The position numbers were made by a program, and so were the translations under genes. Positions 16,855 to 26,152 of a DNA stretch of 64,000 bases are shown in pieces. Source of the DNA: Glycocaulis sp. (GTDB lineage: Bacteria; Pseudomonadota; Alphaproteobacteria; Caulobacterales; Maricaulaceae); assembly GCA_022565665.1 (NCBI GenBank), contig JAIUMI010000004.1:1-64000 (forward strand), read 5' to 3'. The stretch's first letter is position 1. Every line of letters starts with the position of its first letter. The notes beneath the pieces were generated by a model, which saw only the letters and a list, made by a program, of their open reading frames with translations, made no database searches and was not told the origin of the DNA.

Positions 16855-18486
16855 ATGCTGTACTTTGCCCGCTGGAAAATCGCGCTGATCCTTGGAACCA
16901 TCCTTCTGGGGGTGTTGTTCCTGCTTCCCAATTTCGTTGCGGAGGATCAGCGCTTTGATGCGCAGGGCCGCCCGCAAGGTGCGTGGGAATATCTGCCCTC
17001 GAACTCGGTCAATCTCGGCCTCGACCTGCGCGGTGGCTCCCACCTCGTCTTCCAGGTCGATATGGATGAGGTCCGCGCAGAGCGGATAGTCCAGCTCGCC
17101 GATGATGTGCGCACCGTGCTGCGCAACCAGCCGGCCATTCTTACCGCCGCGCCTGCCGTGGTGGAGGATCGTGTGGTGGTTCGCCTGTCACGTCCCGAAG
17201 ACATGACAGAGGCGATGCGCCGCCTGCAATCAATCAACGAGCCGATCTCCACCCAGATGGGCCAGCCCGGTCTTGACCGGACCCTGAGCATCCAGCAGGA
17301 CCCGGACGGGCGTACGATCCGCGTATCGATTACCGAAGCCGCGTTTGAATCCATCCAGCGCCGCACAGTGACGCAATCGGTGGAAGTCATCCGCCGCCGG
17401 ATCGACGCCACCGGCACCACCGAGCCGACCATTGTCCGCCAGGGTGATGACCGCGTTCTGGTGCAGGTGCCCGGCGAAAGCGATCCCCAGCGGATCATCG
17501 ATATTGTCGGCACCACGGCCCGCATGACCTTCCACATGGTGGAAGCCAACGTCGATCCCGGCCCGGACGGGCAGGGCCGCATGCCGCCCGGCATCATGGC
17601 CGTGCCAACCGAATATCCCGAAGAACCGTTTCTCGCCGTACAGCGCCGTGCGCTGGTGACCGGTGAGCAACTGGTCAATGCCAGTCAGGGCTTCAACGAA
17701 GCCGGGCAGCCTGCCGTTACCTTCCGTTTCAACACCTCCGGCGCGCGTGCGTTCGGCGAGGCCACGGCAGCCAATGTCGGGCGCCGCTTCGCCATTGTAC
17801 TTGATGACGTGATCATTTCCGCGCCGCGCATCCGCTCGCCAATCATGGGCGGGTCGGGCTTGATTGATGGCGGGTTCACCGTTCAGTCGGCCACCGATCT
17901 TGCCAACATGCTCAATGCCGGTGCGCTGCCTGCTCGCCTGACGCCGGTTGAACAGCGCACGGTCAGTGCAGGTCTGGGCCAGGACTCCATCGAGCGTGGC
18001 CAGACCGCCATCATTATCGGCTTCAGCTTGGTGATCGTGTTCATGCTGCTGGCCTATGGCTTCTTCGGCGTGGCCTCCACGATGGCGCTGATCATCAATA
18101 TCTGCCTGCTGCTGGGCGGCCTGTCCGGCCTGCAGGCGACGCTGACCCTGCCCGGTATCGCCGGTATCGTCCTGACGATCGGCATGGCGGTCGATGCCAA
18201 CGTGCTGATCTTCGAGCGCATTCGCGAGGAGTACCGATCTGGGCGTACGGTCGCCAATGCCATCGAGAACGGCTATCAGCACGCCCTCTCGGCCATTCTG
18301 GACGCGAACGTGACCACCTTCATAGCGGCGGCCGTGCTCTACATGATGGGCGCCGGTCCGGTGCGCGGTTTCGCCGTGACGCTGGGCATTGGTATCATCA
18401 CCTCGGTGTTCACCGCCTTCGTGTTCTCGCGCCTGCTGCTGGCTGGCTGGCTGCGCTTCACGAAGCCCAAAGCGTTGCCGATGTAG
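16855..18486 (+). CDS. secD: protein translocase subunit SecD
   Basis: A 543-residue inner-membrane protein with six transmembrane segments and a large periplasmic domain (P1) between TM1 and TM2. The motif LGLDLRGGSHLVFQVD lies near residue 55. The C-terminal RND-like membrane domain has the conserved TIGMAVDANVLIFERIREEY with the Asp and Arg used in proton coupling. SecD works with SecF to use proton-motive force to complete protein export. Length is normal. It is followed 14 bases later by secF. Confidence 0.96.
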   Translation: MLYFARWKIALILGTILLGVLFLLPNFVAEDQRFDAQGRPQGAWEYLPSNSVNLGLDLRGGSHLVFQVDMDEVRAERIVQLADDVRTVLRNQPAILTAAPAVVEDRVVVRLSRPEDMTEAMRRLQSINEPISTQMGQPGLDRTLSIQQDPDGRTIRVSITEAAFESIQRRTVTQSVEVIRRRIDATGTTEPTIVRQGDDRVLVQVPGESDPQRIIDIVGTTARMTFHMVEANVDPGPDGQGRMPPGIMAVPTEYPEEPFLAVQRRALVTGEQLVNASQGFNEAGQPAVTFRFNTSGARAFGEATAANVGRRFAIVLDDVIISAPRIRSPIMGGSGLIDGGFTVQSATDLANMLNAGALPARLTPVEQRTVSAGLGQDSIERGQTAIIIGFSLVIVFMLLAYGFFGVASTMALIINICLLLGGLSGLQATLTLPGIAGIVLTIGMAVDANVLIFERIREEYRSGRTVANAIENGYQHALSAILDANVTTFIAAAVLYMMGAGPVRGFAVTLGIGIITSVFTAFVFSRLLLAGWLRFTKPKALPM

Positions 18487-18500
18487 GGCGGGAAAACGAT

Positions 18501-19475
18501 ATGAACCTCTCAAATCTTGCTCTCGTACGCTACCTGCCGGTGGAAACCGAATTCGGCTTCATCCGCATGCGGGTGGGGGCCTTCATACTCTCGCTGGCGC
18601 TGATCATCGGTTCGGTCGTGGCCTTTTTCACGCTTGGCCTCAACCTGGGGATCGATTTCCGGGGCGGCACCGCCATCGAGATCAGCACCGAAGGCCCGGC
18701 CGATATCGCGGCTGTTCGCGAAGTGCTGACCGGGCGAGTGCCGGGCGATCTGCAGGTGCAGGGCTTTGGCGCAGAGAACGAGGTGCTTATCCGCGTCGGT
18801 CAGGTCACGGCAGAGGAAATCAACGCGATTGAGGGCTATTCGGCCGAAGACGGCGCTGCAGCCCAGCAGGTTGTACGCCAGATCGTCCAGGCTGCGCTGA
18901 TTGAAGCCTTCCCCGGCATCGTGTTTGACCGGATGGAGGTTATCAGCCCACAGGTGTCTGACGAGTTGCGGGTGGCCGGCACCATTGCGGTTCTGGTCTC
19001 GCTCTTCCTGATGCTGGTCTATATCTGGCTGCGGTTCGAGTGGCAGTATTCGGTGGGCGCCGTGCTGGCGCTGGCCCATGACGTGATCCTGACCATCGGG
19101 TTCTTTGCCGTCACCCAGCTGCAGTTCAACCTGCCGACCATTGCCGCCATTCTCACCATTGTCGGCTACTCGATGAACGACACGGTGGTGGTCTATGACC
19201 GCATCCGGGAAATGTTCCGCAAATACAAATCCCTGCCGACGCCGCAAGTGCTGGACATGGCAATCAATGCCACGCTCTCGCGCACCATGCTGACCTCGGG
19301 CACGACGCTGGCCGCACTTCTCGCCATGGCCCTGCTGGGCGGTCCGGCGCTGGAGGGCTTTGCTTTTGCGCTGATCTGGGGCGTGGGTATCGGAACCTAT
19401 TCCTCGATCTTCGTGGCCGCGCCGCTCCTCACGGTGACCGGCGTTCGCCGCGACTCTGGCGATCGCGACGACTAG
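18501..19475 (+). CDS. secF: protein translocase subunit SecF
   Basis: A 324-residue partner of SecD with six transmembrane segments. It shows LGLNLGIDFRGGTAIEIS near the N-terminus and VGYSMNDTVVVYDRIREMF in TM4, matching the SecD/F signature. It is the last gene of the yajC-secD-secF unit. A modest hairpin follows the stop codon. Confidence 0.96.
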   Translation: MNLSNLALVRYLPVETEFGFIRMRVGAFILSLALIIGSVVAFFTLGLNLGIDFRGGTAIEISTEGPADIAAVREVLTGRVPGDLQVQGFGAENEVLIRVGQVTAEEINAIEGYSAEDGAAAQQVVRQIVQAALIEAFPGIVFDRMEVISPQVSDELRVAGTIAVLVSLFLMLVYIWLRFEWQYSVGAVLALAHDVILTIGFFAVTQLQFNLPTIAAILTIVGYSMNDTVVVYDRIREMFRKYKSLPTPQVLDMAINATLSRTMLTSGTTLAALLAMALLGGPALEGFAFALIWGVGIGTYSSIFVAAPLLTVTGVRRDSGDRDD

Positions 19476-19481
19476 CCCAAA

Positions 19482-19509
19482 GCGGGGACAAGTCTGCCAC
19501 TATCCCCGC
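19482..19509 (+). terminator. weak hairpin after secF
   Basis: A seven-base stem GCGGGGA/TCCCCGC with a 14-base loop starts six bases after the secF stop. There is no proper T run right behind it (CTTTTG follows about 20 bases later), so it may be only a weak or rho-assisted terminator. Confidence 0.3.
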
Positions 19510-19729
19510 CTGGCGTGCGTCTTTTGCCCGCAACGCCAGCAGCTTGCCTTCAAGAGGGTGCAATCAATCCGCCGGGCGCGAAATGGCCCTATAATTGTGC
19601 CATGTCCGCAAAAGGCGCCCCGCTTCCACGCGTTTGCCCTGCACGGCGCATAACCCGCCATAGTCAGCATGCGGCGTTTTACCGTATGCTGTCGCCACGA
19701 CTCACCCATGTGCCAAGGGGGCTGAAAAC

Positions 19730-20338
19730 ATGGCTGCTATCCTCTCGAATTTGAGACTGACCGTCGGCATTTCCGCCGTGCTGGCGATTGCGTTTCTCGT
19801 GATCTATGCGTTCGCCTTTGCCAATGTGGGCATTGACAGCCAGATCTTCTGGTCGGCCACGCTGCGCTGGACCCATGTGGTCGTCGGCATCATGTGGATC
19901 GGCCTGCTCTACTATTTCAACTTCGTCCAGATCCCGGCCATGCCGTCCATTCCTGACGAGCAGAAGTCGGCCATCTCCAGGCATATCGCCCCGCAGGCCC
20001 TGTTCTGGTTCCGCTGGGCGGCGGCCTTCACGGTGCTTACCGGCCTCATCCTGGCGGTGGTCAATAATTACTGGCTGGAGACGTTGTCATTCGGTCTTCT
20101 GGGCGCGGCGACGGCCGGCCATGTCTTCATGGGTATCGGCATGTGGCTGGCCCTGATCATGGCGTTCAATGTCTGGTTCGTGATCTGGCCGAACCAGAAA
20201 ATCGCGCTTGGGATTGTCGAGGCCGATGCTGAGGCCAAGCCCAAGGCGGCGCGGACGGCCATGCTGTTCTCGCGCACCAACACGTTGCTCTCGCTGCCCA
20301 TGCTGGTGACGATGGCGGCCTATCAGACGCTTGGCTAG
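19730..20338 (+). CDS. urate hydroxylase PuuD-like membrane protein
   Basis: A 202-residue protein with four to five transmembrane segments. The region LRWTHVVVGIMWIGLLYYFN followed by FVQIPAM matches the membrane domain of PuuD-type urate hydroxylases. Further conserved histidines lie in RHIAPQALFWFRW and GHVFMGIGMWLALIMAFNVW; these helices could hold heme. Classical PuuD has an extra C-terminal cytochrome c domain that is absent here, as in many stand-alone homologues. No purine-degradation gene lies nearby, so a role in urate oxidation is doubtful and another redox role is possible. Monocistronic, with a good terminator. Confidence 0.7.
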   Translation: MAAILSNLRLTVGISAVLAIAFLVIYAFAFANVGIDSQIFWSATLRWTHVVVGIMWIGLLYYFNFVQIPAMPSIPDEQKSAISRHIAPQALFWFRWAAAFTVLTGLILAVVNNYWLETLSFGLLGAATAGHVFMGIGMWLALIMAFNVWFVIWPNQKIALGIVEADAEAKPKAARTAMLFSRTNTLLSLPMLVTMAAYQTLG

Positions 20339-20361
20339 GGACCGCCTTACCGCCCTGAGAG

Positions 20362-20392
20362 AAAACCCCCGGCTTAAAGCCGGGGGTTTTTT
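20362..20392. terminator. bidirectional rho-independent terminator
   Basis: AAAACCCCCGGCTT and AAGCCGGGGGTTTT form a perfect stem with A and T tails. It separates the converging PuuD-like gene and the serine hydrolase gene. Confidence 0.92.
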
Positions 20393-20397
20393 CGTGG

Positions 20398-21708
20398 CTA
20401 CTCGCCGATAATCGCCGGCATAAGCTGGCGGAAGACGGCGCGTGCGCCCTCTGGCGGGGTGGTGGCCGAAGGTTCCTGCTGGGCCAGGATGAGAGCGACC
20501 ACGCCGGTGGAGGGGCTGACGAAGAAGTCGGTATCGAAATAGCCACCCCAGCCGAAATCGGCCGGATGGCCATAGCTGCGCGCGCCGCGCCCCTCATAGA
20601 CCACGCCCACCGAATAGCCGAAGCCCAGATTGGCCCCGTTCATCTGGTCGGGCAGGCGGTCCGGGCCGACATGGACCTGCGTCATCGCGTCCACGCTCTC
20701 GCGCGACAGGATGCGCGTCCCGTCCAGCTCGCCGCCATTGGCCAGCGCCTGGGCGAAGCGGAAATAGTCATTCGCGGTGGAGAACAGCCCTGCGCCGCCC
20801 GCCGCGACATTGGCGCCAAACGCATAATCGAGAGAGGCCGGGACCGGCGTGATAATGCCGTTCTCGTCGTGGGTATAGAGCCGGGCGATGCGCTCGCGGT
20901 GCGCCTCGCCGGGAAAGAAGGTTGTGTCGTCCATGCCCAGCGGCTGGAAAATGCGGGCCTGCATGAAGTCTTCAAGGCTCTGCCCCGAAGCCACTTCCAC
21001 CACGAGGCCGAGAATGTCGTTCGACCAGCTATAATACCAGCGCTCGCCGGGCTGGAAGTAGAGCGGCAGACCGGCGAGGAGATCGATCCGTTCCGCCAGT
21101 GTCATTTCCCGGTCTTCATAAACATTGCGGGTGAGATAGAGCCGGCCGAGATCGGTTTCGTAGTCGAACACATAGCCGATGCCGGAGGTGTGGGTGAGCA
21201 GGTCTTCGATGGTGATGGCGCGCTCGGCCGGAACCGTTTCGATCTCGCCTTCGCCATTCGCGCTGACCGAAACGGCCACGCGCGCATCGGCAAAGGCAGG
21301 CACGAAGTCCGCAAGCGGCTGGTCGAGGCTCAGAGCGCCGTCCTCGGCCAGCTGCAGCACGGCCACCGCCGTCACCGGCTTGGTCATGGAGGCGATGCGC
21401 ACCATGGTGCCGGCCGTCAGTGGTCGGCCTGTTCCAATGTCGGCAAAGCCGGCCTCGGAGACGTGCTGGATCACGCCATCGCGCGCGATCAGCGCGACAT
21501 AGCCCGATCGGCGCTGCGCGGCGGCGAGGTTTTCCAGCGTGGTATCGAGCGCCGCGAGCCCCTGCGCATCAAGGGCGCGGGTGGCCGGAATGGTTTCCGA
21601 TACCGCTTCGGCGGTGCTGATGGCGGGCTCTGAACAGGCAGCCAGCGTGACGGCGAGCAGGGCGCTACCAAGCAGGGACGATGTCAGGCGCCAGCGCAGA
21701 TCGGACAT
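20398..21708 (-). CDS. serine hydrolase of the beta-lactamase/esterase family (lipoprotein)
   Basis: A 436-residue predicted lipoprotein with lipobox TLAAC (Cys25). The catalytic SxxK motif is SMTK at Ser107-Lys110. The second motif lies in RWYYSWSNDILGLVVEVASG. A late His/Gly stretch (YGHPADFGWGGYFDTDF) corresponds to the third motif of the class C-like (Pfam Beta-lactamase) fold. Proteins with this YSWS-DILG pattern are usually esterases or peptidases rather than true beta-lactamases. The start at 21708 is preferred because it opens a good lipoprotein signal; an upstream ATG adds 21 unconserved residues. It is anchored in the envelope; the substrate is unknown. Confidence 0.82.
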   Translation of the reverse strand: MSDLRWRLTSSLLGSALLAVTLAACSEPAISTAEAVSETIPATRALDAQGLAALDTTLENLAAAQRRSGYVALIARDGVIQHVSEAGFADIGTGRPLTAGTMVRIASMTKPVTAVAVLQLAEDGALSLDQPLADFVPAFADARVAVSVSANGEGEIETVPAERAITIEDLLTHTSGIGYVFDYETDLGRLYLTRNVYEDREMTLAERIDLLAGLPLYFQPGERWYYSWSNDILGLVVEVASGQSLEDFMQARIFQPLGMDDTTFFPGEAHRERIARLYTHDENGIITPVPASLDYAFGANVAAGGAGLFSTANDYFRFAQALANGGELDGTRILSRESVDAMTQVHVGPDRLPDQMNGANLGFGYSVGVVYEGRGARSYGHPADFGWGGYFDTDFFVSPSTGVVALILAQQEPSATTPPEGARAVFRQLMPAIIGE

Positions 21709-21827
21709 GGGGGAGTCTCCGGTGTTTTTCGTCGGGCGCAAAAACTCACCCGTATGGCTCAACAATGGCAAGTTAAAAGACTAGTTCTCCTGCAATAGGC
21801 CCCGATTTGTCCACCAGAGGTTCCTGA

Positions 21828-22679
21828 GTGCCCCCACCCAGCCTGACCGACACCGTGCGCCGGGATGATCCCGATCGCTATCTGGCCGCCCTGTTCGCGC
21901 CGGAGACGGTGCGCACGCGCTTGCTCGTGCTCTATGCCTTCTATGGCGAGATCGCGCGCATTCCCGATGCGGTGAGCGAACCGGTGATCGGGGAGATGCG
22001 CCTCGCCTGGGCGCGCGATGCGGTCGGCGATCTCTTTGCCAGCCCCCGCAAGGTGCGCCGCCATGATGTCTATGAGGCGCTGGCAGATATGCTGGATGGT
22101 TCGGGCGCGCCGGATCAGGAGAGCCTCCTCACGCTCGTTGAGGCCCGCAACGCCGATCTGGGCGAGGGCGCGTTTCCCGATGCTGCCGAGCGGGAAGCCT
22201 ATGTGGACCGCACGGCGGGGACGCTTGTGCGCCTTGCTGCGCGCGCCTGCGCGCCGGACTGGGTACCCGGAGAGGCAGGCGAGGCCGCGCTGAAAGCGGC
22301 CGGTCGGGCATGGGGCTATACCGGTCTGCTGCGTGCGTTTGCACCCCTGTGCACCGCTGGACGACCGCCTCTGACGGCAGCCGAGATGGACGCGGCAGGG
22401 CTGTTGGAAGCCCATACCGTTCGGGCGATGGAGCCGGACAAGGCCAATCTTGCGCGGCAGGGTCTGATCAGGGAGGCAGCGGCCGCCCTTCATGTCTTGC
22501 GTGCAACCGCAAAGAGCCTGCCGCCGGAGGTGTTTCCGGCTGTGGGCTTTGCAACGCTGGCGCGCGGCTATCTCAAGGCCGTGACGCGCCAGTCAGCCCC
22601 TTACGCGCCATTGGTAGAGAGTCCGCTGATCTGGCGTCAGGCAAGACTGCTCATGGCGTCATTGAGCGGGCGGATATAG
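21828..22679 (+). CDS. squalene/phytoene synthase family protein (NDUFAF6-like)
   Basis: A 283-residue all-alpha protein of the squalene/phytoene synthase superfamily. Family features are LLVLYAFYGEIARIPDAV at about residues 30-50, MRLAWARDAVGDLF, and WGYTGLLRAF. The Asp-rich metal-binding motifs required for prenyl condensation are not intact: the first is changed to ARIPDAVSEP and no clear second DxxxD is seen. Such degenerate alphaproteobacterial members resemble NDUFAF6, a mitochondrial complex I assembly factor, and are unlikely to make squalene or carotenoids. GTG start with AGAGG upstream. Its stop lies two bases from that of trmFO on the other strand. Confidence 0.8.
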   Translation: MPPPSLTDTVRRDDPDRYLAALFAPETVRTRLLVLYAFYGEIARIPDAVSEPVIGEMRLAWARDAVGDLFASPRKVRRHDVYEALADMLDGSGAPDQESLLTLVEARNADLGEGAFPDAAEREAYVDRTAGTLVRLAARACAPDWVPGEAGEAALKAAGRAWGYTGLLRAFAPLCTAGRPPLTAAEMDAAGLLEAHTVRAMEPDKANLARQGLIREAAAALHVLRATAKSLPPEVFPAVGFATLARGYLKAVTRQSAPYAPLVESPLIWRQARLLMASLSGRI

Positions 22680-22681
22680 CG

Positions 22682-24085
22682 TTATTCTGCGGCAGCCTGG
22701 GTGCGCCCGAGCCAGACATCGCAATCAGCAAGGGCGCGTGCGGTCATCAGCCGCTTCTTGGCCTGCGCCTTGGCAGCCCCACGCAAGCGTTCGCCATCCG
22801 GACCCTTTGACGGTCCGGTCATATCCGGGAACAGGCCGAAATTGACATTCATCGGCTGGAACGCGCCCTTGCGCCCCGGCACGTGGCCGGTGGTGATGTG
22901 CATCAGCAGCGCGCCTAGCGCCGTGGTGGCAGGCGGCGGCGTCACGGGGTGGCCAAGGCGCTCTGCGGCGGCAAACCGGCCCGCGAGCAGCCCCATCGCC
23001 GCGCTTTCCACATAGCCCTCAACACCGGTGATCTGACCGGCAAAGCGAAGCGCGGGCCGGGCCTTCAGCCGCATCACGGGATCGAGCAGTCTGGGCGAGT
23101 TGAGGAAGGTGTTGCGGTGGATGCCGCCCAGCCGGGCGAACTGTGCGTTCTCCAGCCCCGGTATCATGCGGAAAATATCGGTCTGCGCGCCGTATTTCAG
23201 CTTGGTCTGGAAGCCGACCATGTTGAACAGCGTGCCGTGGGCATTGTCCTGACGCAGCTGAACGACGGCATAGGGCTTCTCGTCAGGCTTGTGCGCATTG
23301 GTGAGGCCACGCGGCTTCATCGGCCCGTGGCGCAGCGTTTCGATCCCGCGTTCGGCCATCACCTCGATGGGCAGGCAGGCTTCGAAATAGGGCGTGTCCT
23401 TTTCCCAATCGCGGAACACCGTCTTGTCACCGGCCAGCAGCGCCTCGACGAAGGCGTGATACTGCTCGCGGTCCATCGGGCAGTTGATATAGGCGGCGCG
23501 GTCTTCTTCCGTCTCGCCCTTGTCATAGCGCGACTGCTTCCACGCGACGCCCATGTCGATGCTGTCGGCAAAGATGATCGGCGCAATCGCATCAAAGAAG
23601 GCAAGTTCGCCTTCACCCGTCAGGCCATGCACGGCTTCGGCGAGCGCGGGCGAGGTGAGAGGGCCGGTCGCCACGATCACATTGTCCCAGTCTTCTGGCG
23701 GCAATCCTGCGATCTCCTCGCGGCGTATCTCGATATTGGGGTGCGCTTCCAGCTTTGCCGTCACCGCACGCGAAAACGCCTCGCGGTCCACCGCCAGCGC
23801 CCCGCCAGCCGGCACCTGGTTCACATCGCCCATCGCCATGATCAGCGAGTTCGCCCGGCGCATCTCCTCATGCAGCAGACCGACAGCGTTCGTCTCATGA
23901 TCATCGGAACGGAAGGAATTGGAACAGACCAGTTCCGCGAGCCCGTCTGTCTGGTGGGCTTCGGTGCGGCGTACCGGGCGCATCTCGTGCAGGATCACGC
24001 GCGCCCCGGCCTCTGCCGCCTGCCAGGCCGCTTCCGAACCGGCCATGCCGCCGCCAATGATGTGGATGGGTTGGGTCTGTGTCAT
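22682..24085 (-). CDS. trmFO: methylenetetrahydrofolate-tRNA-(uracil-5-)-methyltransferase
   Basis: A 467-residue FAD/folate-dependent enzyme that makes m5U54 in the T-loop of tRNAs. The N-terminal FAD-binding motif is [18 protein letters not shown] (residues about 7-24). Family signatures include [29 protein letters not shown], and near the C-terminus [13 protein letters not shown]. The start [13 protein letters not shown] is chosen because the extra 16 residues from an upstream frame are not family-like. TrmFO replaces the SAM-dependent TrmA in many alphaproteobacteria. The gene is convergent with the previous one, with no terminator space between them. Confidence 0.95.
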   Translation of the reverse strand: MTQTQPIHIIGGGMAGSEAAWQAAEAGARVILHEMRPVRRTEAHQTDGLAELVCSNSFRSDDHETNAVGLLHEEMRRANSLIMAMGDVNQVPAGGALAVDREAFSRAVTAKLEAHPNIEIRREEIAGLPPEDWDNVIVATGPLTSPALAEAVHGLTGEGELAFFDAIAPIIFADSIDMGVAWKQSRYDKGETEEDRAAYINCPMDREQYHAFVEALLAGDKTVFRDWEKDTPYFEACLPIEVMAERGIETLRHGPMKPRGLTNAHKPDEKPYAVVQLRQDNAHGTLFNMVGFQTKLKYGAQTDIFRMIPGLENAQFARLGGIHRNTFLNSPRLLDPVMRLKARPALRFAGQITGVEGYVESAAMGLLAGRFAAAERLGHPVTPPPATTALGALLMHITTGHVPGRKGAFQPMNVNFGLFPDMTGPSKGPDGERLRGAAKAQAKKRLMTARALADCDVWLGRTQAAAE

Positions 24086-24222
24086 GGCGGGGATATAGCG
24101 CCGGGAGGCGCGGGGCTCAAACCGGCAACTCACGCACGTTCCATATTCGCGTTGACGCGCCCGCTCTCTGCATCCAAAGATTGTCCGCTGATCTCGTTGG
24201 TGCAGGTATGTGGGGGGTGATC

Positions 24223-25336
24223 ATGCGCGCAGCGCTGGCGGCGTTAGCGGCCGCCTTGGGTTTGGGGGGGGGCTGTCTTTGCGGTGCCACCCAATGTCTT
24301 GGCAGCATTCGATGCCTATATGGACGCGGTGGAGGCCAATGATCTGGCGGGGGCAGTGCCCCATGCCGAGGCCGCCTGGCAGGCCGCCTCGCAGGGTGGG
24401 GTAGATGGCGAGACGCTCGCCGTGCTCGCCGAGAACCGCGCAGAGATATACGTGCTGACGGGCGATCATGCCCGTGCCGGCGCTGCCTGGCAGGACCTTG
24501 CCGGTGTGCTGGAGAGGCACAATGAAGAAGCCGAGGAGCGGGCCCGCGCCCTTGTAAGCGCGGCGACCCAGTACGCACTGGCGCGGGATCTTCCCGCAGC
24601 GATCAATGCCGCCGATGCGGCCATCGCGCTATACCCCCAAGATGCCGTCTCGAACCGGCTATTTCTGGCGTTGCGCGTGAAGGCAGTATCGGAATGGGCG
24701 CGTGGGCAGCTTGGCCCGGCAGGTGCGGCGGCGGACCGCGCCTTGCGGGTGCGTGAGCATATCGGGGCCAGCGTAGACAGCACGACCATGACCACGGCCA
24801 TGATCGCCGCCGTTCATCACATCATGGATCGCAACGGACCCGAAGCGGCCTTTTTCATGTCTGTCGCCAGCGATCTGGCTGCTGTGCTTCCGGCTGACGA
24901 TGAGAACAGTCTCATGTTGCGGGGCTGGACTTCCTTCCTGTGGTCAGGGCTTTCCGGGGCCGAGCGCGAAGCGCTCTTTGAGCGGCGGTTCAATTCTGCG
25001 CTGCTGGATTTCGACGATCCGGGGCGTGAGGAACGCGAACAAGCGCAAGAGGCAGAAGGTGTGGAGGACGCACAACCGCTTCAACGCAATCCTCCAAGAT
25101 ACCCGCAGCATATGCTCGAGCGCGGCCTACAGGGAGTTGCAGTGGTGATGTTTGACATCACCGAGGAGGGGCGCCCGCAGAATGTGCGGGTGGTGATGTC
25201 AATTCCTCATGCAGATTTCGGCCGTGAGGCTGTGCGGGCAGTCCAGAGATGGCAGTACACGCCTCGCACGGAGAACGGTGTGGCAGTCAGACGCGAAGGC
25301 GTTGTGACGTCCTTCGACTATAGGTTCAGCGATTAG
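24223..25336 (+). CDS. TonB C-terminal-domain protein, signal peptide split by a poly-G frameshift
   Basis: From GTG 24284 an open frame of 350 codons runs to 25336. Its last 85 residues form a TonB C-terminal domain (YPQHMLERGLQGVAVVMFDI and AVQRWQYTPRTENGVAVRRE). The middle is helical and TPR-like. No signal peptide fits this start. However, ATG 24223, with a G-rich ribosome site, opens MRAALAALAAALGLGG in another frame. A run of nine G at 24264-24272 separates the two. With eight G the frames join, giving signal MRAALAALAAALGLGGAVFA and a 370-residue exported protein. So the gene is either phase-variable or frameshifted, or the base count is a sequencing error. TonB domains of this type occur in periplasmic proteins; the function is unknown. 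Confidence 0.75.
24264..24272 (+). repeat. nine-G homopolymer at a reading-frame break
   Basis: Nine consecutive G lie inside the predicted signal-peptide codons of the TonB-domain gene. Removing one G joins the signal peptide with the body of the gene. Such tracts are prone to slipped-strand mispairing and also to sequencing miscounts. Confidence 0.8.
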
Positions 25337-25347
25337 GGCAACCCGCC

Positions 25348-26112
25348 ATGTTGTTTCCCGTCATGTTCTATCTGTCGGCGCTGACTTCCGTCCCGCCGGC
25401 AGCCGGGGCGGACCTGTCTACGGTGACGGTGCAGCAGGTGATGTCGGCCTGGGAGGCGGGGCAGGCGGAAGAGGCTGGGCGTCTCGCCGAGGCCTATCTG
25501 ACCGCCCGTGCTACAGAAGACGGCAGGCTGGGCGTTGAAGGTGCTGGCCTCGCTTTTATTGCGGGCATCGGGCGAGCGATCGGCGCAGGCAGGGAAGACG
25601 CCCATTCCGGCTACTGGATGTGGGTGGCCCGCCAGCACGAGGAGGTCTGCGGCAGGTTGCCAGAGCAGTATTCCACGGTGATCGGCCTCATGATGACCGC
25701 ACCGGGCCGCTGGCTTCGAGTGGACAGGCTGATCCGGGGCGGACCGTTTCTAGACGCCTCTTTCCAGCCTTGCCGGGAAGATGCTGGCTCTACCGTTATA
25801 CCCGCTGCCCCGGCCGCCCCCGGCGCGCCTGGGGCGGTGGCGGTGTTTTCGCACGATGCGGAGCGGGGCGGGGGTATCCCGGGGCGCCGCTGGCGGCATT
25901 CAGTCCGCGTCCCTCTGGTTTTTGAGTATCCGGCCGGCGCTTTGTCACCATCGCTGGCCCAAGGCCGCATGTTCGAAATCCGCTTCAGGACGGAATATGC
26001 CATTCCCGGAGGCGCCATCGTCCTGAACCCGTGCTCGGCCATGAGGTTCGACCTGGGCGCGGAGGTGGGGCCCCTCTGCCGTGCGGATGTGCCTTCCCCT
26101 GCGTCACCCTGA
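25348..26112 (+). CDS. hypothetical exported protein
   Basis: A 254-residue protein with an N-terminal hydrophobic signal (about residues 1-20, MLFPVMFYLSALTSVPPAAG). The N-terminal half is helical, with AWEAGQAEEAGRLAEAYLTA resembling one tetratricopeptide-type repeat. An Ala/Pro/Gly linker (about 150-165) leads to a beta-rich C-terminal part. Six Cys are present, including two near the end. I recognise no family. It starts 11 bases after the TonB-domain gene and is probably co-transcribed, so the two may act together in the periplasm. Confidence 0.6.
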   Translation: MLFPVMFYLSALTSVPPAAGADLSTVTVQQVMSAWEAGQAEEAGRLAEAYLTARATEDGRLGVEGAGLAFIAGIGRAIGAGREDAHSGYWMWVARQHEEVCGRLPEQYSTVIGLMMTAPGRWLRVDRLIRGGPFLDASFQPCREDAGSTVIPAAPAAPGAPGAVAVFSHDAERGGGIPGRRWRHSVRVPLVFEYPAGALSPSLAQGRMFEIRFRTEYAIPGGAIVLNPCSAMRFDLGAEVGPLCRADVPSPASP

Positions 26113-26152
26113 TCCTTGGCAGGGCGGGCGCATCGGGCTAAGTCCCGCGGCC

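Noticed and set aside
22677-22684. Terminator between the converging squalene-synthase-like gene and trmFO
   Set aside because: Their stops are only two bases apart, so no independent terminator can fit; transcripts must overlap.
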